This document shows, piece by piece, positions 25,780-35,941 of a stretch of DNA of 64,000 nucleotides (within the stretch, counting starts at the first letter, position 1; each line of letters starts with the position of its first letter). Under the pieces are notes generated by a model. The model was not told the origin of the DNA, searched no databases, and was given only the letters and a program-made list of their open reading frames with translations. Where the stretch lies: NCBI GenBank assembly GCA_030427585.1, contig JAUIBW010000002.1:248001-312000 (forward strand), given 5' to 3'. Position numbers and translations under genes: made by a program. This DNA comes from Bacteroidia bacterium (lineage in GTDB: Bacteria; Bacteroidota; Bacteroidia; Flavobacteriales; Flavobacteriaceae).

Positions 25780-27225
25780 ATGGAGAAGATTATTGACGAA
25801 AGTATACAGGGACAGTCGCTTGCTCTTGATCAGAACAAAGAAAATAAACGTAAACTATTTATAGAAAGTTACGGTTGCCAGATGAATTTTAGTGATAGCG
25901 AAATTGTTGCTTCCATTCTGGCCAAAGAAGGTTTTAACACCACACAGCATCTTGAAGATGCTGATTTGGTATTGGTAAATACTTGTTCTATCAGAGAAAA
26001 AGCCGAACAAACAGTTAGAAAAAGATTAGAAAAATATAATGCAGTAAAAAGAATCAATCCAGGAATGAAAGTTGGAGTTCTAGGATGTATGGCAGAACGC
26101 CTAAAAAGTAAATTCCTTGAAGAAGAAAAAATAGTCGACCTTGTCGTAGGGCCAGATGCTTATAAAGATCTCCCCAACCTGATTGAAGAAGTAGACGCAG
26201 GTCGTAATGCGGTTAATGTTGTCCTTTCTAAAGAAGAAACTTATGGCGATATAGCACCTGTTCGCTTGCAAAGTAATGGAGTCTCTGCCTTTGTATCCAT
26301 TACCCGTGGTTGTGACAATATGTGTACGTTTTGTGTAGTGCCATTTACAAGAGGCAGAGAACGTAGTCGAGATCCTCAAAGCATCTTAAAAGAAATTGAT
26401 GACCTGGTAGCTCAAAAATTTAAAGAAATCACTCTACTAGGACAAAATGTAGATAGTTATTTATGGTATGGTGGCGGCTTGAAAAAAGATTTTCAAAAAG
26501 CTAGTGATTTTCAAAAAGCTACAGCAATAGATTTTGCCAAACTACTGGATATGACAGCCCAGAGATATCCAAAATTACGCATTCGTTTTTCTACATCTAA
26601 TCCTCAGGATATGACATTAGATGTAATAGAAATTATGGCAAAACATAAAAATATCTGCAAGCACATTCACCTTCCCATACAAAGTGGTAGTGATCGTATT
26701 CTTGCAGCAATGAATCGCTTACATACCCGACAAGAATACATGGATTTGATTGATAGTATTAAACAAATAATCCCAGATTGTGCAATTACTCAGGATATGA
26801 TTATTGGTTTTCCTACAGAAACAGAAGAAGATCATCAAGACACATTATCTCTATTAGAATATGTAAAATATGAACATGGATACATGTATGCTTATTCTGA
26901 AAGACCCGGAACACTTGCCGAACGTAAATTAGAAGATGATGTTCCTGAAGATGTAAAAAAGCGAAGACTCGCAGAAGTTATTGCTTTACAACGAACACAC
27001 TGTGCCTATAGACATCAAAGTTATATCGGACAAACTTTTGAAGTATTAATTGAAAAAGAGTCTAAAAAATCTAACCAGCATTGGAGCGGTAGAACTACAA
27101 AAAATATTGTAGCTATATTTCCTAAAGGAAAATATCAAATTGGTGATTTTGTAATAGTTCGTATTGATGAGTGTACCAGTGCAACTTTACTTGGTGAAGC
27201 TATTGGATATTCTGACAATAATTAA
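25780..27225 (+). CDS. miaB: tRNA-2-methylthio-N6-dimethylallyladenosine synthase
   Basis: This 481-residue radical-SAM methylthiotransferase adds the 2-methylthio group to i6A37 of tRNAs. The N-terminal domain has the three Cys for the auxiliary cluster: SYGCQMNFSDSE (C33), NTCSIREKAEQ (about C69) and GVLGCMAERLK (about C103). The radical-SAM motif is RGCDNMCTFCVVP (about 178-190). A TRAM domain closes the protein. Residues about 232-248 hold an insertion (KKDFQKASDFQKATAIDF) encoded by an 18-bp near-tandem repeat (26488-26521). The sigma-54 activator gene follows after 40 bases. Confidence 0.96.
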   Translation: MEKIIDESIQGQSLALDQNKENKRKLFIESYGCQMNFSDSEIVASILAKEGFNTTQHLEDADLVLVNTCSIREKAEQTVRKRLEKYNAVKRINPGMKVGVLGCMAERLKSKFLEEEKIVDLVVGPDAYKDLPNLIEEVDAGRNAVNVVLSKEETYGDIAPVRLQSNGVSAFVSITRGCDNMCTFCVVPFTRGRERSRDPQSILKEIDDLVAQKFKEITLLGQNVDSYLWYGGGLKKDFQKASDFQKATAIDFAKLLDMTAQRYPKLRIRFSTSNPQDMTLDVIEIMAKHKNICKHIHLPIQSGSDRILAAMNRLHTRQEYMDLIDSIKQIIPDCAITQDMIIGFPTETEEDHQDTLSLLEYVKYEHGYMYAYSERPGTLAERKLEDDVPEDVKKRRLAEVIALQRTHCAYRHQSYIGQTFEVLIEKESKKSNQHWSGRTTKNIVAIFPKGKYQIGDFVIVRIDECTSATLLGEAIGYSDNN

Positions 27226-27265
27226 CGATAACTGACGTATTAAAACAAAAAAACAAACTCCATAA

Positions 27266-28531
27266 ATGGAATCAATTCAAGCCATAAAACAACGATTCGG
27301 AATTATAGGAAACGATCCTAAGTTAAACCGTGCTGTGGAAAAAGCGATCCAGGTCGCTCCTACCGATATTTCGGTTTTAGTGACCGGAGAAAGTGGTGTA
27401 GGTAAAGAAAGTATTCCTAAAATTATACACTCTCTGTCTCATCGTAAACATGGCAAGTATATTGCTGTAAACTGTGGAGCAATACCCGAAGGCACAATAG
27501 ATAGTGAGCTTTTTGGTCACGAAAAAGGGGCTTTTACAGGAGCTACACAAACCCGAAATGGTTATTTTGAAGTAGCCGATGGCGGAACAATATTTCTAGA
27601 CGAAGTAGGAGAATTACCACTTACTACACAAGTACGCTTATTAAGAGTATTAGAGAATGGTGAGTTTATTAAAGTAGGATCATCAAAAGTTCAGAAAACA
27701 GATGTTCGTATTGTAGCAGCTACCAACGTTAATATGTTTGATGCTATTAAGAAAGGTAAATTTAGAGAAGACCTCTACTATCGCCTTAGTACAGTAGAGA
27801 TCCTTTTACCTCCACTTAGAGACCGTAAAGAAGATATTCATTTGCTATTCAGAAAATTTGCTTCTGACTTTGCTACTAAATATAAGATGCCTACAATTCG
27901 TCTAAGTGAGGATGCGGTTACCCTATTAGAAAAATATCACTGGAGCGGTAATATCAGACAATTACGCAACATTGCTGAGCAAATTTCAGTCCTTGAACAA
28001 AACAGAACAATAACAGGAGTTACTTTACACGGATACCTGCCAAATATCGGAAGTAATTTACCTGCTGTGATTTCTACAGGTAAAAAAGAAAGTGATTTTA
28101 GTAATGAAAGAGAGATATTATACAAAGTGCTTTTTGATATGAAAAGTGATCTTAATGATCTCAAAAAACTAACCATGGAGCTCATGCAAAGTGGCAATAC
28201 ACAACAAGTACAAAAAGATAACGAAAGGTTAATCCAAAAAATTTATCAGGAGAAGGAAGAAGAAACACATTTTGAAGAACCCCAAAGACCGGCAACAACC
28301 TCTGAAGTTCTGGAAATACCATCTCAAATTCCAGTCCAGCGACAAGAAGATGACAAATATCATTTTGCCGAAGAAATTGAAGAAGAAGAAACATTATCAT
28401 TGCATGATAAAGAATTGGAGTTGATTAAAAAATCTCTAGAACGTCATAGAGGTAAACGCAAAGCAGCAGCAGAAGAATTAGGAATTAGTGAACGTACCTT
28501 GTATAGGAAAATAAAACAATACGATTTATAA
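27266..28531 (+). CDS. Sigma-54-dependent transcriptional activator without receiver domain
   Basis: This 421-residue enhancer-binding protein starts directly with the AAA+ domain: Walker A GESGVGKE (residues 41-48), the sigma-54 contact loop GAFTGA (88-93), FLDEVGELP (about 111-119) and the arginine-finger region RLSTVEILLPPLRDRKEDI. A low-complexity acidic linker (about 290-380) leads to a Fis-type helix-turn-helix at the C-terminus (KRKAAAEELGISERTLYRKI). With no response-regulator or other sensor domain, its signal input is unknown. In flavobacteria this gene is commonly next to lptE, which begins 5 bases after its stop here. Targets would carry -24/-12 promoters; none is obvious nearby. 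Confidence 0.9.
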   Translation: MESIQAIKQRFGIIGNDPKLNRAVEKAIQVAPTDISVLVTGESGVGKESIPKIIHSLSHRKHGKYIAVNCGAIPEGTIDSELFGHEKGAFTGATQTRNGYFEVADGGTIFLDEVGELPLTTQVRLLRVLENGEFIKVGSSKVQKTDVRIVAATNVNMFDAIKKGKFREDLYYRLSTVEILLPPLRDRKEDIHLLFRKFASDFATKYKMPTIRLSEDAVTLLEKYHWSGNIRQLRNIAEQISVLEQNRTITGVTLHGYLPNIGSNLPAVISTGKKESDFSNEREILYKVLFDMKSDLNDLKKLTMELMQSGNTQQVQKDNERLIQKIYQEKEEETHFEEPQRPATTSEVLEIPSQIPVQRQEDDKYHFAEEIEEEETLSLHDKELELIKKSLERHRGKRKAAAEELGISERTLYRKIKQYDL

Positions 28532-28536
28532 CATTG

Positions 28537-29043
28537 ATGAAAACATTAAAACATATAGCAGCGATACTAATTGCAATGGTATTGTTTCAGGGATGCGGAG
28601 CATACTCCTTTACCGGAACAAATATTTCTCCCGACACAAAAACATTTCAAGTTAATTTTTTCCAAAACCAATCTCCAAGAATTTTCCCCGGAGCCGACCA
28701 GACCTTTACCAATCAGTTACAGGATTTAATTCTTAATCAAACTAACCTTAGTTTATCTACTTCAGGAGGAGATATCATATACGAAGGAGAAATCGTACAG
28801 GATTATGTTTCACCAAATACAGCAACATCAAATATAACAGCTGCGCAAAACCGATTAACTATAGCAGTAAATATGAGGTTTTATGATACGAAAGACCCTA
28901 CTCAAGACCTGGAGCAACGTTTTTCTTTTTTCTTTGATTACCCTGCTTCTTCATCAGAAAACACGATTAGAGATCAAGCCTTGGATGTAATCTTTGAAAG
29001 AATCACGCAAGATATGTTTAATGCCACACTGGCCAGATGGTAA
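28537..29043 (+). CDS. lptE: LPS assembly lipoprotein LptE
   Basis: This 168-residue lipoprotein corresponds to the Bacteroidota LptE, which plugs the LptD translocon that places lipopolysaccharide on the outer membrane. The signal ends in the lipobox LFQGCGAYSF, and the mature region shows the LptE-type FTGTNISPDTKTFQVNFFQN and GIEV-like strand pattern (IIYEGEIVQDYVSP). I chose the ATG at 28537; a TTG one codon earlier is less likely. It follows the sigma-54 activator by five bases and precedes the repeat protein gene. Confidence 0.85.
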   Translation: MKTLKHIAAILIAMVLFQGCGAYSFTGTNISPDTKTFQVNFFQNQSPRIFPGADQTFTNQLQDLILNQTNLSLSTSGGDIIYEGEIVQDYVSPNTATSNITAAQNRLTIAVNMRFYDTKDPTQDLEQRFSFFFDYPASSSENTIRDQALDVIFERITQDMFNATLARW

Positions 29044-29094
29044 AATAATAGTCATTACTATCAAATAGTTGAATAAATATATAATTAGTACTAG

Positions 29095-30051
29095 TTGAAT
29101 ATTAAAGAATTTTCATATTTGCTTCAAAACCCAGCCCAGCTTAATAAAGAGCAGGCAAAATCCCTTGAAAAAATCACAAGAACATTTCCTTACTTTCAGT
29201 CGGCAAGAGCATTGGTATTAAAATCCTTAAAAGATCAGGAAAGTTTTAGGTACAACCAGGAATTAAAGACCACCGCAGCATACACTACAGATCGCAGTGT
29301 ATTATTTGATTTTATCACCTCTGATCTTTTTAAAGAAAGTAACATTACCGAAGAAGTAAAAAAGAAACATAAGTCTGATATAACAGTTATCGATCCAGAA
29401 GAGATTAAAACACTCCCTAGAATAGCTATGGATGATGCTGTAAGAATGAAAATAAAAGAAGCAGAAAATGTTCTGGATCCCAAATTATTTTCTGAAAGAA
29501 AAGAAAATAGCACTCTTAAACAAATCGAAATTGCTAAGTCTTCAACTCCTGATATAACAGAAAAAGATCAACCAAAAAATATTCTAGATAAAAACAAAAC
29601 CCCAGAAGAAACTTTATTAATTGACAAACCTCTGGATTTTAATAAAAAAGAAACACATTCTTTTGCAGAATGGTTAAAACTAACCTCTTTACACCCAATA
29701 GATAGAGATTCTAATCAGGAAACCAAAGCTCCCATTCCCGAAATTGAAGAACAAAAACCTGTTAAATCATTAGATCAAAAACATAAATTCGATTTGATAG
29801 ATGAGTTTATCGCTAATAATCCTAAGATACAACCTGCTGCCAAAAATACTCCTGCACGCAATCTGGCTAAGGAAAACCTAGTTCCTTCAGACGAATTAAT
29901 GACAGAAACTTTAGCCAGAGTCTATTTGGTTCAGAAAAACTACAAAAAAGCAATTCAGGCTTATAACATATTAATTTTGAAAAATCCCGAAAAAAGTGGT
30001 TTCTTTGCAGACCAAATTCGAGCGATAAAAAAATTACAAGAAAATAAATAA
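29095..30051 (+). CDS. Conserved flavobacterial repeat-containing protein
   Basis: This 318-residue protein starts at TTG (29095), since the conserved N-terminus NIKEFSYLLQNPAQL has no ATG ahead of it. Residues 1-90 are helical and include an FPYFQSARALVLKSLKDQ stretch; the middle (about 130-240) is charged and Lys/Glu/Pro-rich, probably disordered. The end has one clear tetratricopeptide-type repeat (TETLARVYLVQKNYKKAIQA, then YNILILKNPEKSGFFADQI). It sits between lptE and secG, a common flavobacterial arrangement, and probably shares their transcript. Function unknown. Confidence 0.75.
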   Translation: MNIKEFSYLLQNPAQLNKEQAKSLEKITRTFPYFQSARALVLKSLKDQESFRYNQELKTTAAYTTDRSVLFDFITSDLFKESNITEEVKKKHKSDITVIDPEEIKTLPRIAMDDAVRMKIKEAENVLDPKLFSERKENSTLKQIEIAKSSTPDITEKDQPKNILDKNKTPEETLLIDKPLDFNKKETHSFAEWLKLTSLHPIDRDSNQETKAPIPEIEEQKPVKSLDQKHKFDLIDEFIANNPKIQPAAKNTPARNLAKENLVPSDELMTETLARVYLVQKNYKKAIQAYNILILKNPEKSGFFADQIRAIKKLQENK

Positions 30052-30058
30052 CAATATA

Positions 30059-30388
30059 ATGACAACGTTTTCAATATTCTTAATCCTAATCGTTATTGTA
30101 TCTTTTTTACTGGTAGTAGTAATTATGGTACAAAACCCCAAAGGTGGTGGATTATCTTCTTCTTTTGGTGGTGGCGGAACACAACAACTAGGTGGTGTAA
30201 AAAAGACTACAGACTTCTTAGACAAAAGTACTTGGACTTTAGCCACACTATTATTGGTATTAATCCTGTTATCTAATATAGATTTGATGGGTGAAAGTTC
30301 TATTCCCGAATCAAAAGTTAATACCGAGGATGTTCAGATAGAAACTCCTGTTACTCCTCCGGCAACAGAAAATGATGACACAGAATAA
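30059..30388 (+). CDS. secG: Preprotein translocase subunit SecG
   Basis: This 109-residue protein is the SecG subunit of the SecYEG channel. Two transmembrane helices lie at about 3-25 and 58-78. Between them is the conserved VQNPKGGGLSSSFGGGG loop (about 28-44) and the LGGVKKTTDFLDKSTW segment leading into helix 2. The C-terminal tail is acidic and Thr/Pro-rich, as in other Bacteroidota SecG proteins. It begins 8 bases after the repeat protein gene and ends at a strong terminator. Confidence 0.93.
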   Translation: MTTFSIFLILIVIVSFLLVVVIMVQNPKGGGLSSSFGGGGTQQLGGVKKTTDFLDKSTWTLATLLLVLILLSNIDLMGESSIPESKVNTEDVQIETPVTPPATENDDTE

Positions 30389-30413
30389 CATCTTTTTCAA
30401 AAAAAACAATAAC

Positions 30414-30448
30414 AAAAATGTCGACTTGTCATACAGTCGACATTTTTT
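30414..30448 (+). terminator. Terminator after secG
   Basis: AAAAATGTCGAC (30414-30425) pairs with GTCGACATTTTT (30436-30447) across a 10-base loop and runs into six T. It separates secG from groES. Confidence 0.88.
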
Positions 30449-30456
30449 GTTTCAAT

Positions 30457-30487
30457 TTGTCAGTATCATCTTACTGGCATAATTTCT
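30457..30487 (+). promoter_or_regulatory. groES promoter with a palindrome in its spacer
   Basis: TTG (30457-30459), 20 bases, then TAATTTCT (30480-30487) forms a near-consensus promoter. Its spacer is almost filled by TGTCAGTA (30458-30465) and TACTGGCA (30472-30479), an inverted repeat with a 6-base centre and one mismatch. No CIRCE element (HrcA site) is visible. A repressor bound here would block the polymerase, so this is a candidate heat-shock operator. Confidence 0.6.
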
Positions 30488-30545
30488 GAAATAATAAGCA
30501 TCGAAGATTTCATTTTAATTTTAACAAAAAAAACAACAAATCATA

Positions 30546-30821
30546 ATGGGAGTAAACATCAAACCTCTTTCAGACCGTGTGGTTGTAGAGCCACTTCCTG
30601 CAGAGACGCAAACAGCATCAGGATTATTTATTCCTGACTCAGCCCAGGAAAAACAACAAAAAGGTAAAGTAGCTGCTGTAGGTAGCGGTAAAAAAGATCA
30701 CGATATGACTGTTAAAGTTGGTGATACCGTACTTTATGGTAAATACGCTGGTACCGAATTAAAATTAGATGGAAAGGATTATTTAATCATGCGTGAGGAT
30801 GACATCCTTGCCATCGTATAA
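30546..30821 (+). CDS. groES: Co-chaperonin GroES
   Basis: This 91-residue protein caps the GroEL ring and matches the family: IKPLSDRVVVEPLPAETQTA at the start, the mobile loop SGLFIPDSAQEKQQ (about 26-39), the GKVAAVG and VGDTVLYGKYAGTELKL strands, and the YLIMREDDILAIV end. The start and length are typical. It is followed by groEL after 124 bases and expressed from the palindrome-containing promoter upstream. Confidence 0.98.
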   Translation: MGVNIKPLSDRVVVEPLPAETQTASGLFIPDSAQEKQQKGKVAAVGSGKKDHDMTVKVGDTVLYGKYAGTELKLDGKDYLIMREDDILAIV

Positions 30822-30927
30822 AAAGTATCAATTTAAAAATCACAAAAAACAAATCCACTGCTTTATTCAATACATTCTATGAAAATAAATATTCTGGAAG
30901 TTTTGAATGTTGAGATTTGGATTTTAA

Positions 30928-32583
<1,656 letters not shown>

Positions 32584-32641
32584 TTACCCAGCAGTAACAA
32601 AATCAATTAACAGGTTTACTATATAAATTTGTTAAGAATAC

Positions 32642-32676
32642 AAAAGCCCATTTTGAAGTTTCAAAATGGGCTTTTT
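32642..32676. terminator. Bidirectional terminator after groEL
   Basis: AAAAGCCCATTTTGA (32642-32656) and TCAAAATGGGCTTTT (32661-32675) form a perfect 15-bp stem with loop AGTT and a T-run; the opposite strand also ends in T. It lies between convergent groEL and the regulator at 32698. Confidence 0.9.
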
Positions 32677-32697
32677 AGTAGTATTCATTCTATAAAA

Positions 32698-34191
32698 TCA
32701 TGAGACAACCTTAGAATATTGCTTCATAATACCCTCTACCAATTCTGCTGTCTTTTTATGTTTTTCCTTAGCTAATAATTGTTTCGGAGGGGCCATCCTG
32801 GCTTTACAATCCACTAGAGAACATGATTCACAAGTGACCCCTACTTTTTCTTTTAATATTTTCGTGTCATTAACAAAGTTGATTTTTTTCTCTAGAGTAG
32901 AAGATTTCAAAAAACCAATCCCTATACTACGATAATAGTCTTTTTTAAAAGGATCTTTTGTTGCCGAAGTAAACACCAAATACTGTTGATCTGTATCTAC
33001 ATAATCAGAGATTTGAATATCAAATGCATACTCCAAATCCTTAGTAGCTGTGCGCTGCAAAATCTTTATAGCCATCCATCTTCTACAGTAATGCTCATTA
33101 ACCTCGTTAGCATGAGGTTGCTGCTGGTGTGTGATATGTAGCTCTTTAACCAAATTAAATTTTTCTGCCCCAAGTTTATGAGTAAACCGAAGAAAGAATA
33201 CATTTTGCATACCAAAATCTTTTGGTAATATATTGGTAAGGCGTTGATAAAAAGATTCTGGAGAAGCGTTATACAATTTCATAATCTTATGAAAAGCTTT
33301 CTCAGAGAATCGTTTCATTAAAAACAATTCTTTAAGATGCTCTTTCAGATGAGCTCTGGGGATAATCAAGGCACCAGCAAAGTATGATGCATAAAAATTA
33401 TGTAACACTTCTTCAAAATTATCATACTTTATCCACGAAAAGGTATATGGTCTTTCGATGATTTCCAGGTATTGATATCCTAACTCCTTGGCATAAATAA
33501 ATGTTTTTTGAGCCTCGTCTACTCGATCGGATAATAATAGTGTCTTTGTAGAAGGCACAAACACCGATCTCAGATTATCTAATTCTTCCTGTTTTGGGAT
33601 CCCGGCAACATTAATCGTATATCCATATTCTTCTTTAAGAATATCTTCTAAATCAGCCGAAGTAATTTTTCCGCTTAAATCCAACTGATACGAGTTAGCA
33701 CATCGTAAAGCCTTATCCTCTAGATCCTTAAAAAAATTATTATGTGCTTCTTGATATGATCGCAAAGAAGCCAGATAAAAACCTTCACGACTCATATTAT
33801 AATGCTGTGCAATCTCAATAATCGTACTTATAAACGCATTTACTTTTGATGGTGCATTAGCTATAATATCAATTAAATCGCTTTGCTGTATCCCAAACAA
33901 TTCTAACGGAATTTCATCTAATATCCCAGATTGCAAAATTTCACCAATCGGTGCCAGATTTTTATCTAATTTTAGAGAAACCAAATGATCATAAGAAACA
34001 TCAAATGTCTCTGCAAGTTTAATAATTTTATCTGTTTTAGGATACTTTTTCCCTTTTTCTATTTCATTTAAATACGATTTAGAAAGCCCACATAACTTTG
34101 ATAATCCAAAAAGAGACAAATCCTTCTCTGTTCGTATCTGTTTGATTTTCAGACCAAAAATCAATCTAATATATTCTTCTGCTATTGCCAT
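32698..34191 (-). CDS. XRE/IrrE-type regulator of the glyoxylate shunt (RamB/ScfR-like)
   Basis: This protein of about 497 residues has an N-terminal XRE helix-turn-helix (LFGLSKLCGLSKSYLNEIEK). An ImmA/IrrE-like middle domain and a C-terminal domain with a Cys cluster (CESCSLVDCKARM) follow, the layout of the short-chain fatty acyl-responsive regulators RamB, ScfR and PrpC regulators. It is divergent from aceB-aceA with a perfect palindrome between, so control of acetate/fatty-acid use through the glyoxylate shunt is the natural inference. The open frame extends to 34299, overlapping aceB, but MAIAEEYIRL at 34191 directly precedes the HTH domain and is my choice. The HExxH metalloprotease motif of active ImmA is not evident. 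Confidence 0.8.
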   Translation of the reverse strand: MAIAEEYIRLIFGLKIKQIRTEKDLSLFGLSKLCGLSKSYLNEIEKGKKYPKTDKIIKLAETFDVSYDHLVSLKLDKNLAPIGEILQSGILDEIPLELFGIQQSDLIDIIANAPSKVNAFISTIIEIAQHYNMSREGFYLASLRSYQEAHNNFFKDLEDKALRCANSYQLDLSGKITSADLEDILKEEYGYTINVAGIPKQEELDNLRSVFVPSTKTLLLSDRVDEAQKTFIYAKELGYQYLEIIERPYTFSWIKYDNFEEVLHNFYASYFAGALIIPRAHLKEHLKELFLMKRFSEKAFHKIMKLYNASPESFYQRLTNILPKDFGMQNVFFLRFTHKLGAEKFNLVKELHITHQQQPHANEVNEHYCRRWMAIKILQRTATKDLEYAFDIQISDYVDTDQQYLVFTSATKDPFKKDYYRSIGIGFLKSSTLEKKINFVNDTKILKEKVGVTCESCSLVDCKARMAPPKQLLAKEKHKKTAELVEGIMKQYSKVVS

Positions 34192-34246
34192 AAGTTCAAA
34201 AGTAACCATTTTTGCGTAATTCACGAAAAACAAAAAGTTCACATTT

Positions 34247-34290
34247 AGCGAACGTTCGCTTGTTTTGTAAAAAACTTTTTTATAATATTG
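34247..34290 (+). promoter_or_regulatory. Palindromic operator and promoter of aceB
   Basis: AGCGAACGTTCGCT (34247-34260) is a perfect 14-bp palindrome in the divergent gap. It abuts TTG (34260-34262), followed after 20 bases by TAATATTG (34283-34290), one base from the TAnnTTTG consensus. The position lets the divergent XRE-type regulator control both directions. That this protein binds here is inferred. Confidence 0.65.
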
Positions 34291-34311
34291 TTCACTCAAA
34301 CGATATTAGTT

Positions 34312-35910
34312 ATGGAAACACAGACAAACCTTAATCAGAAAATTAGCTTCACCAATGAAGTTAAAAACTACCATCCTGAAATACTGACCGATGGAGCCCT
34401 GATTTTTTTAGAGGCCTTACAAGATCGTTTTAACCAAAAACGATTAGTCCTTTTAAAAAATCGCCAAAGCCAACAACAACTATTTGATCTGGGATCTCAT
34501 CCTTCTTTTCCAGAAAACACCAAAGAGATTCGTAATAGCGAATGGACAGCCACGGCAATCCCTATAGATCTACAAGATCGAAGAGTCGAAATCACAGGAC
34601 CTGTTGATAGAAAAATGGTAATTAACGCTTTAAACTCTGGAGCCAAAACATTTATGGCCGACTTCGAGGATAGCAATGCCCCGCTTTGGGAAAACTGTCT
34701 TCAAGGCCAAAAAAACTTAAAAGATGCGGTTAACAAAACTATTTCGTTTTATAACCCAAAAAAAGATAAAACATACAGGCTTAACGAAAAAACAGCTACA
34801 TTAATCGTGCGACCAAGAGGCTTACATCTTAATGAAAAACATCTTTTAATAAAAGGCGAGGAAGTATCTGCTTCTCTATTTGATTTTGCGTTATACCTGT
34901 TTCATAACAATCAACAGCTTAAAGAAAACGGTACCGGGCCTTATTATTACATTCCTAAACTAGAGCATTTTACTGAAGCCATATGGTGGAACGATGTAAT
35001 TGATTTTTCTGAAGATTACTTAAACATCAAACATGGAACAGTAAAAGTGACGGTTTTGGTAGAAACTATTACAGCAAGTTTTCAACTCGATGAAATTATC
35101 TATGCATTAAAAGATCATATCGTTGGATTGAATTGCGGAAGATGGGATTATATTTTTAGCTACATCAAAAAATTAAGAAATCACCCCAACTTTGTAGTTC
35201 CTGATCGTGCCCAGGTAACAATGACCAGTCCTTTTATGGATGCCTATAGCAAGTTGGTAATTCAAAGGTGTCACAAAAGAAACATACTGGCTATTGGTGG
35301 TATGGCTGCACAAATCCCAATTAAAGAAGACGAAGGTAGAAATGCAATTGCATATGCCAAAGTACAGGCAGATAAAGAACGAGAAGTAAAAAATGGTCAT
35401 GACGGCACATGGGTGGCACACCCGGGATTGGTAGCACTGGCAATGCGCGTATTTGACACTCATATGCCAAATCCTAATCAAATGGATGTAAAACGTGATG
35501 ATATACACATTACCGAAAATGATCTTTTGGCTATCCCAAAAGGAACGATTACCGAAAAAGGAATACGGCAAAATATTAATGTAGGAATTCATTATATCGC
35601 TACCTGGTTGGGAGGGAATGGAGCAGTAGCATTATATCACCTTATGGAAGATGCCGCTACCGCAGAAATTAGCAGAACTCAAATATGGCAATGGCTGCAA
35701 CAAAAAGTAGTTTTAGAAGATGGCAGAACATTTAATAACTCACTATTCACTACTCTTTTTATAGATGAAATTGAGGTAATTAAAAAACAGGTAGGAAACA
35801 CACTCTTTGAAACCGAAAATTATCAAAACGCCATCCAGATATTTGAACAACTGGTAACATCTGATGAGTTTGAAGAATTTCTTACCACCAGGGCATATCA
35901 ATACATATAA
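34312..35910 (+). CDS. aceB: Malate synthase A
   Basis: This protein of about 532 residues condenses glyoxylate and acetyl-CoA to malate. Family motifs are FMADFEDSNAPLWENCLQGQ, LIVRPRGLHLNEKH, VLVETITASFQLDEI, GLNCGRWDYIFSYIKK and AIGGMAAQIPIK, with an APHPG-like HDGTWVAHPGLVALA. I start it at ATG 34312 (METQTNLNQKISF); an upstream TTG at 34288 would place the start inside the -7 box. aceA follows 31 bases later, forming the two-gene glyoxylate operon used on acetate, fatty acids or other C2 sources. Confidence 0.97.
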   Translation: METQTNLNQKISFTNEVKNYHPEILTDGALIFLEALQDRFNQKRLVLLKNRQSQQQLFDLGSHPSFPENTKEIRNSEWTATAIPIDLQDRRVEITGPVDRKMVINALNSGAKTFMADFEDSNAPLWENCLQGQKNLKDAVNKTISFYNPKKDKTYRLNEKTATLIVRPRGLHLNEKHLLIKGEEVSASLFDFALYLFHNNQQLKENGTGPYYYIPKLEHFTEAIWWNDVIDFSEDYLNIKHGTVKVTVLVETITASFQLDEIIYALKDHIVGLNCGRWDYIFSYIKKLRNHPNFVVPDRAQVTMTSPFMDAYSKLVIQRCHKRNILAIGGMAAQIPIKEDEGRNAIAYAKVQADKEREVKNGHDGTWVAHPGLVALAMRVFDTHMPNPNQMDVKRDDIHITENDLLAIPKGTITEKGIRQNINVGIHYIATWLGGNGAVALYHLMEDAATAEISRTQIWQWLQQKVVLEDGRTFNNSLFTTLFIDEIEVIKKQVGNTLFETENYQNAIQIFEQLVTSDEFEEFLTTRAYQYI

Positions 35911-35941
35911 AGTAAATCATATATAGTAAAATCAATAAGTC

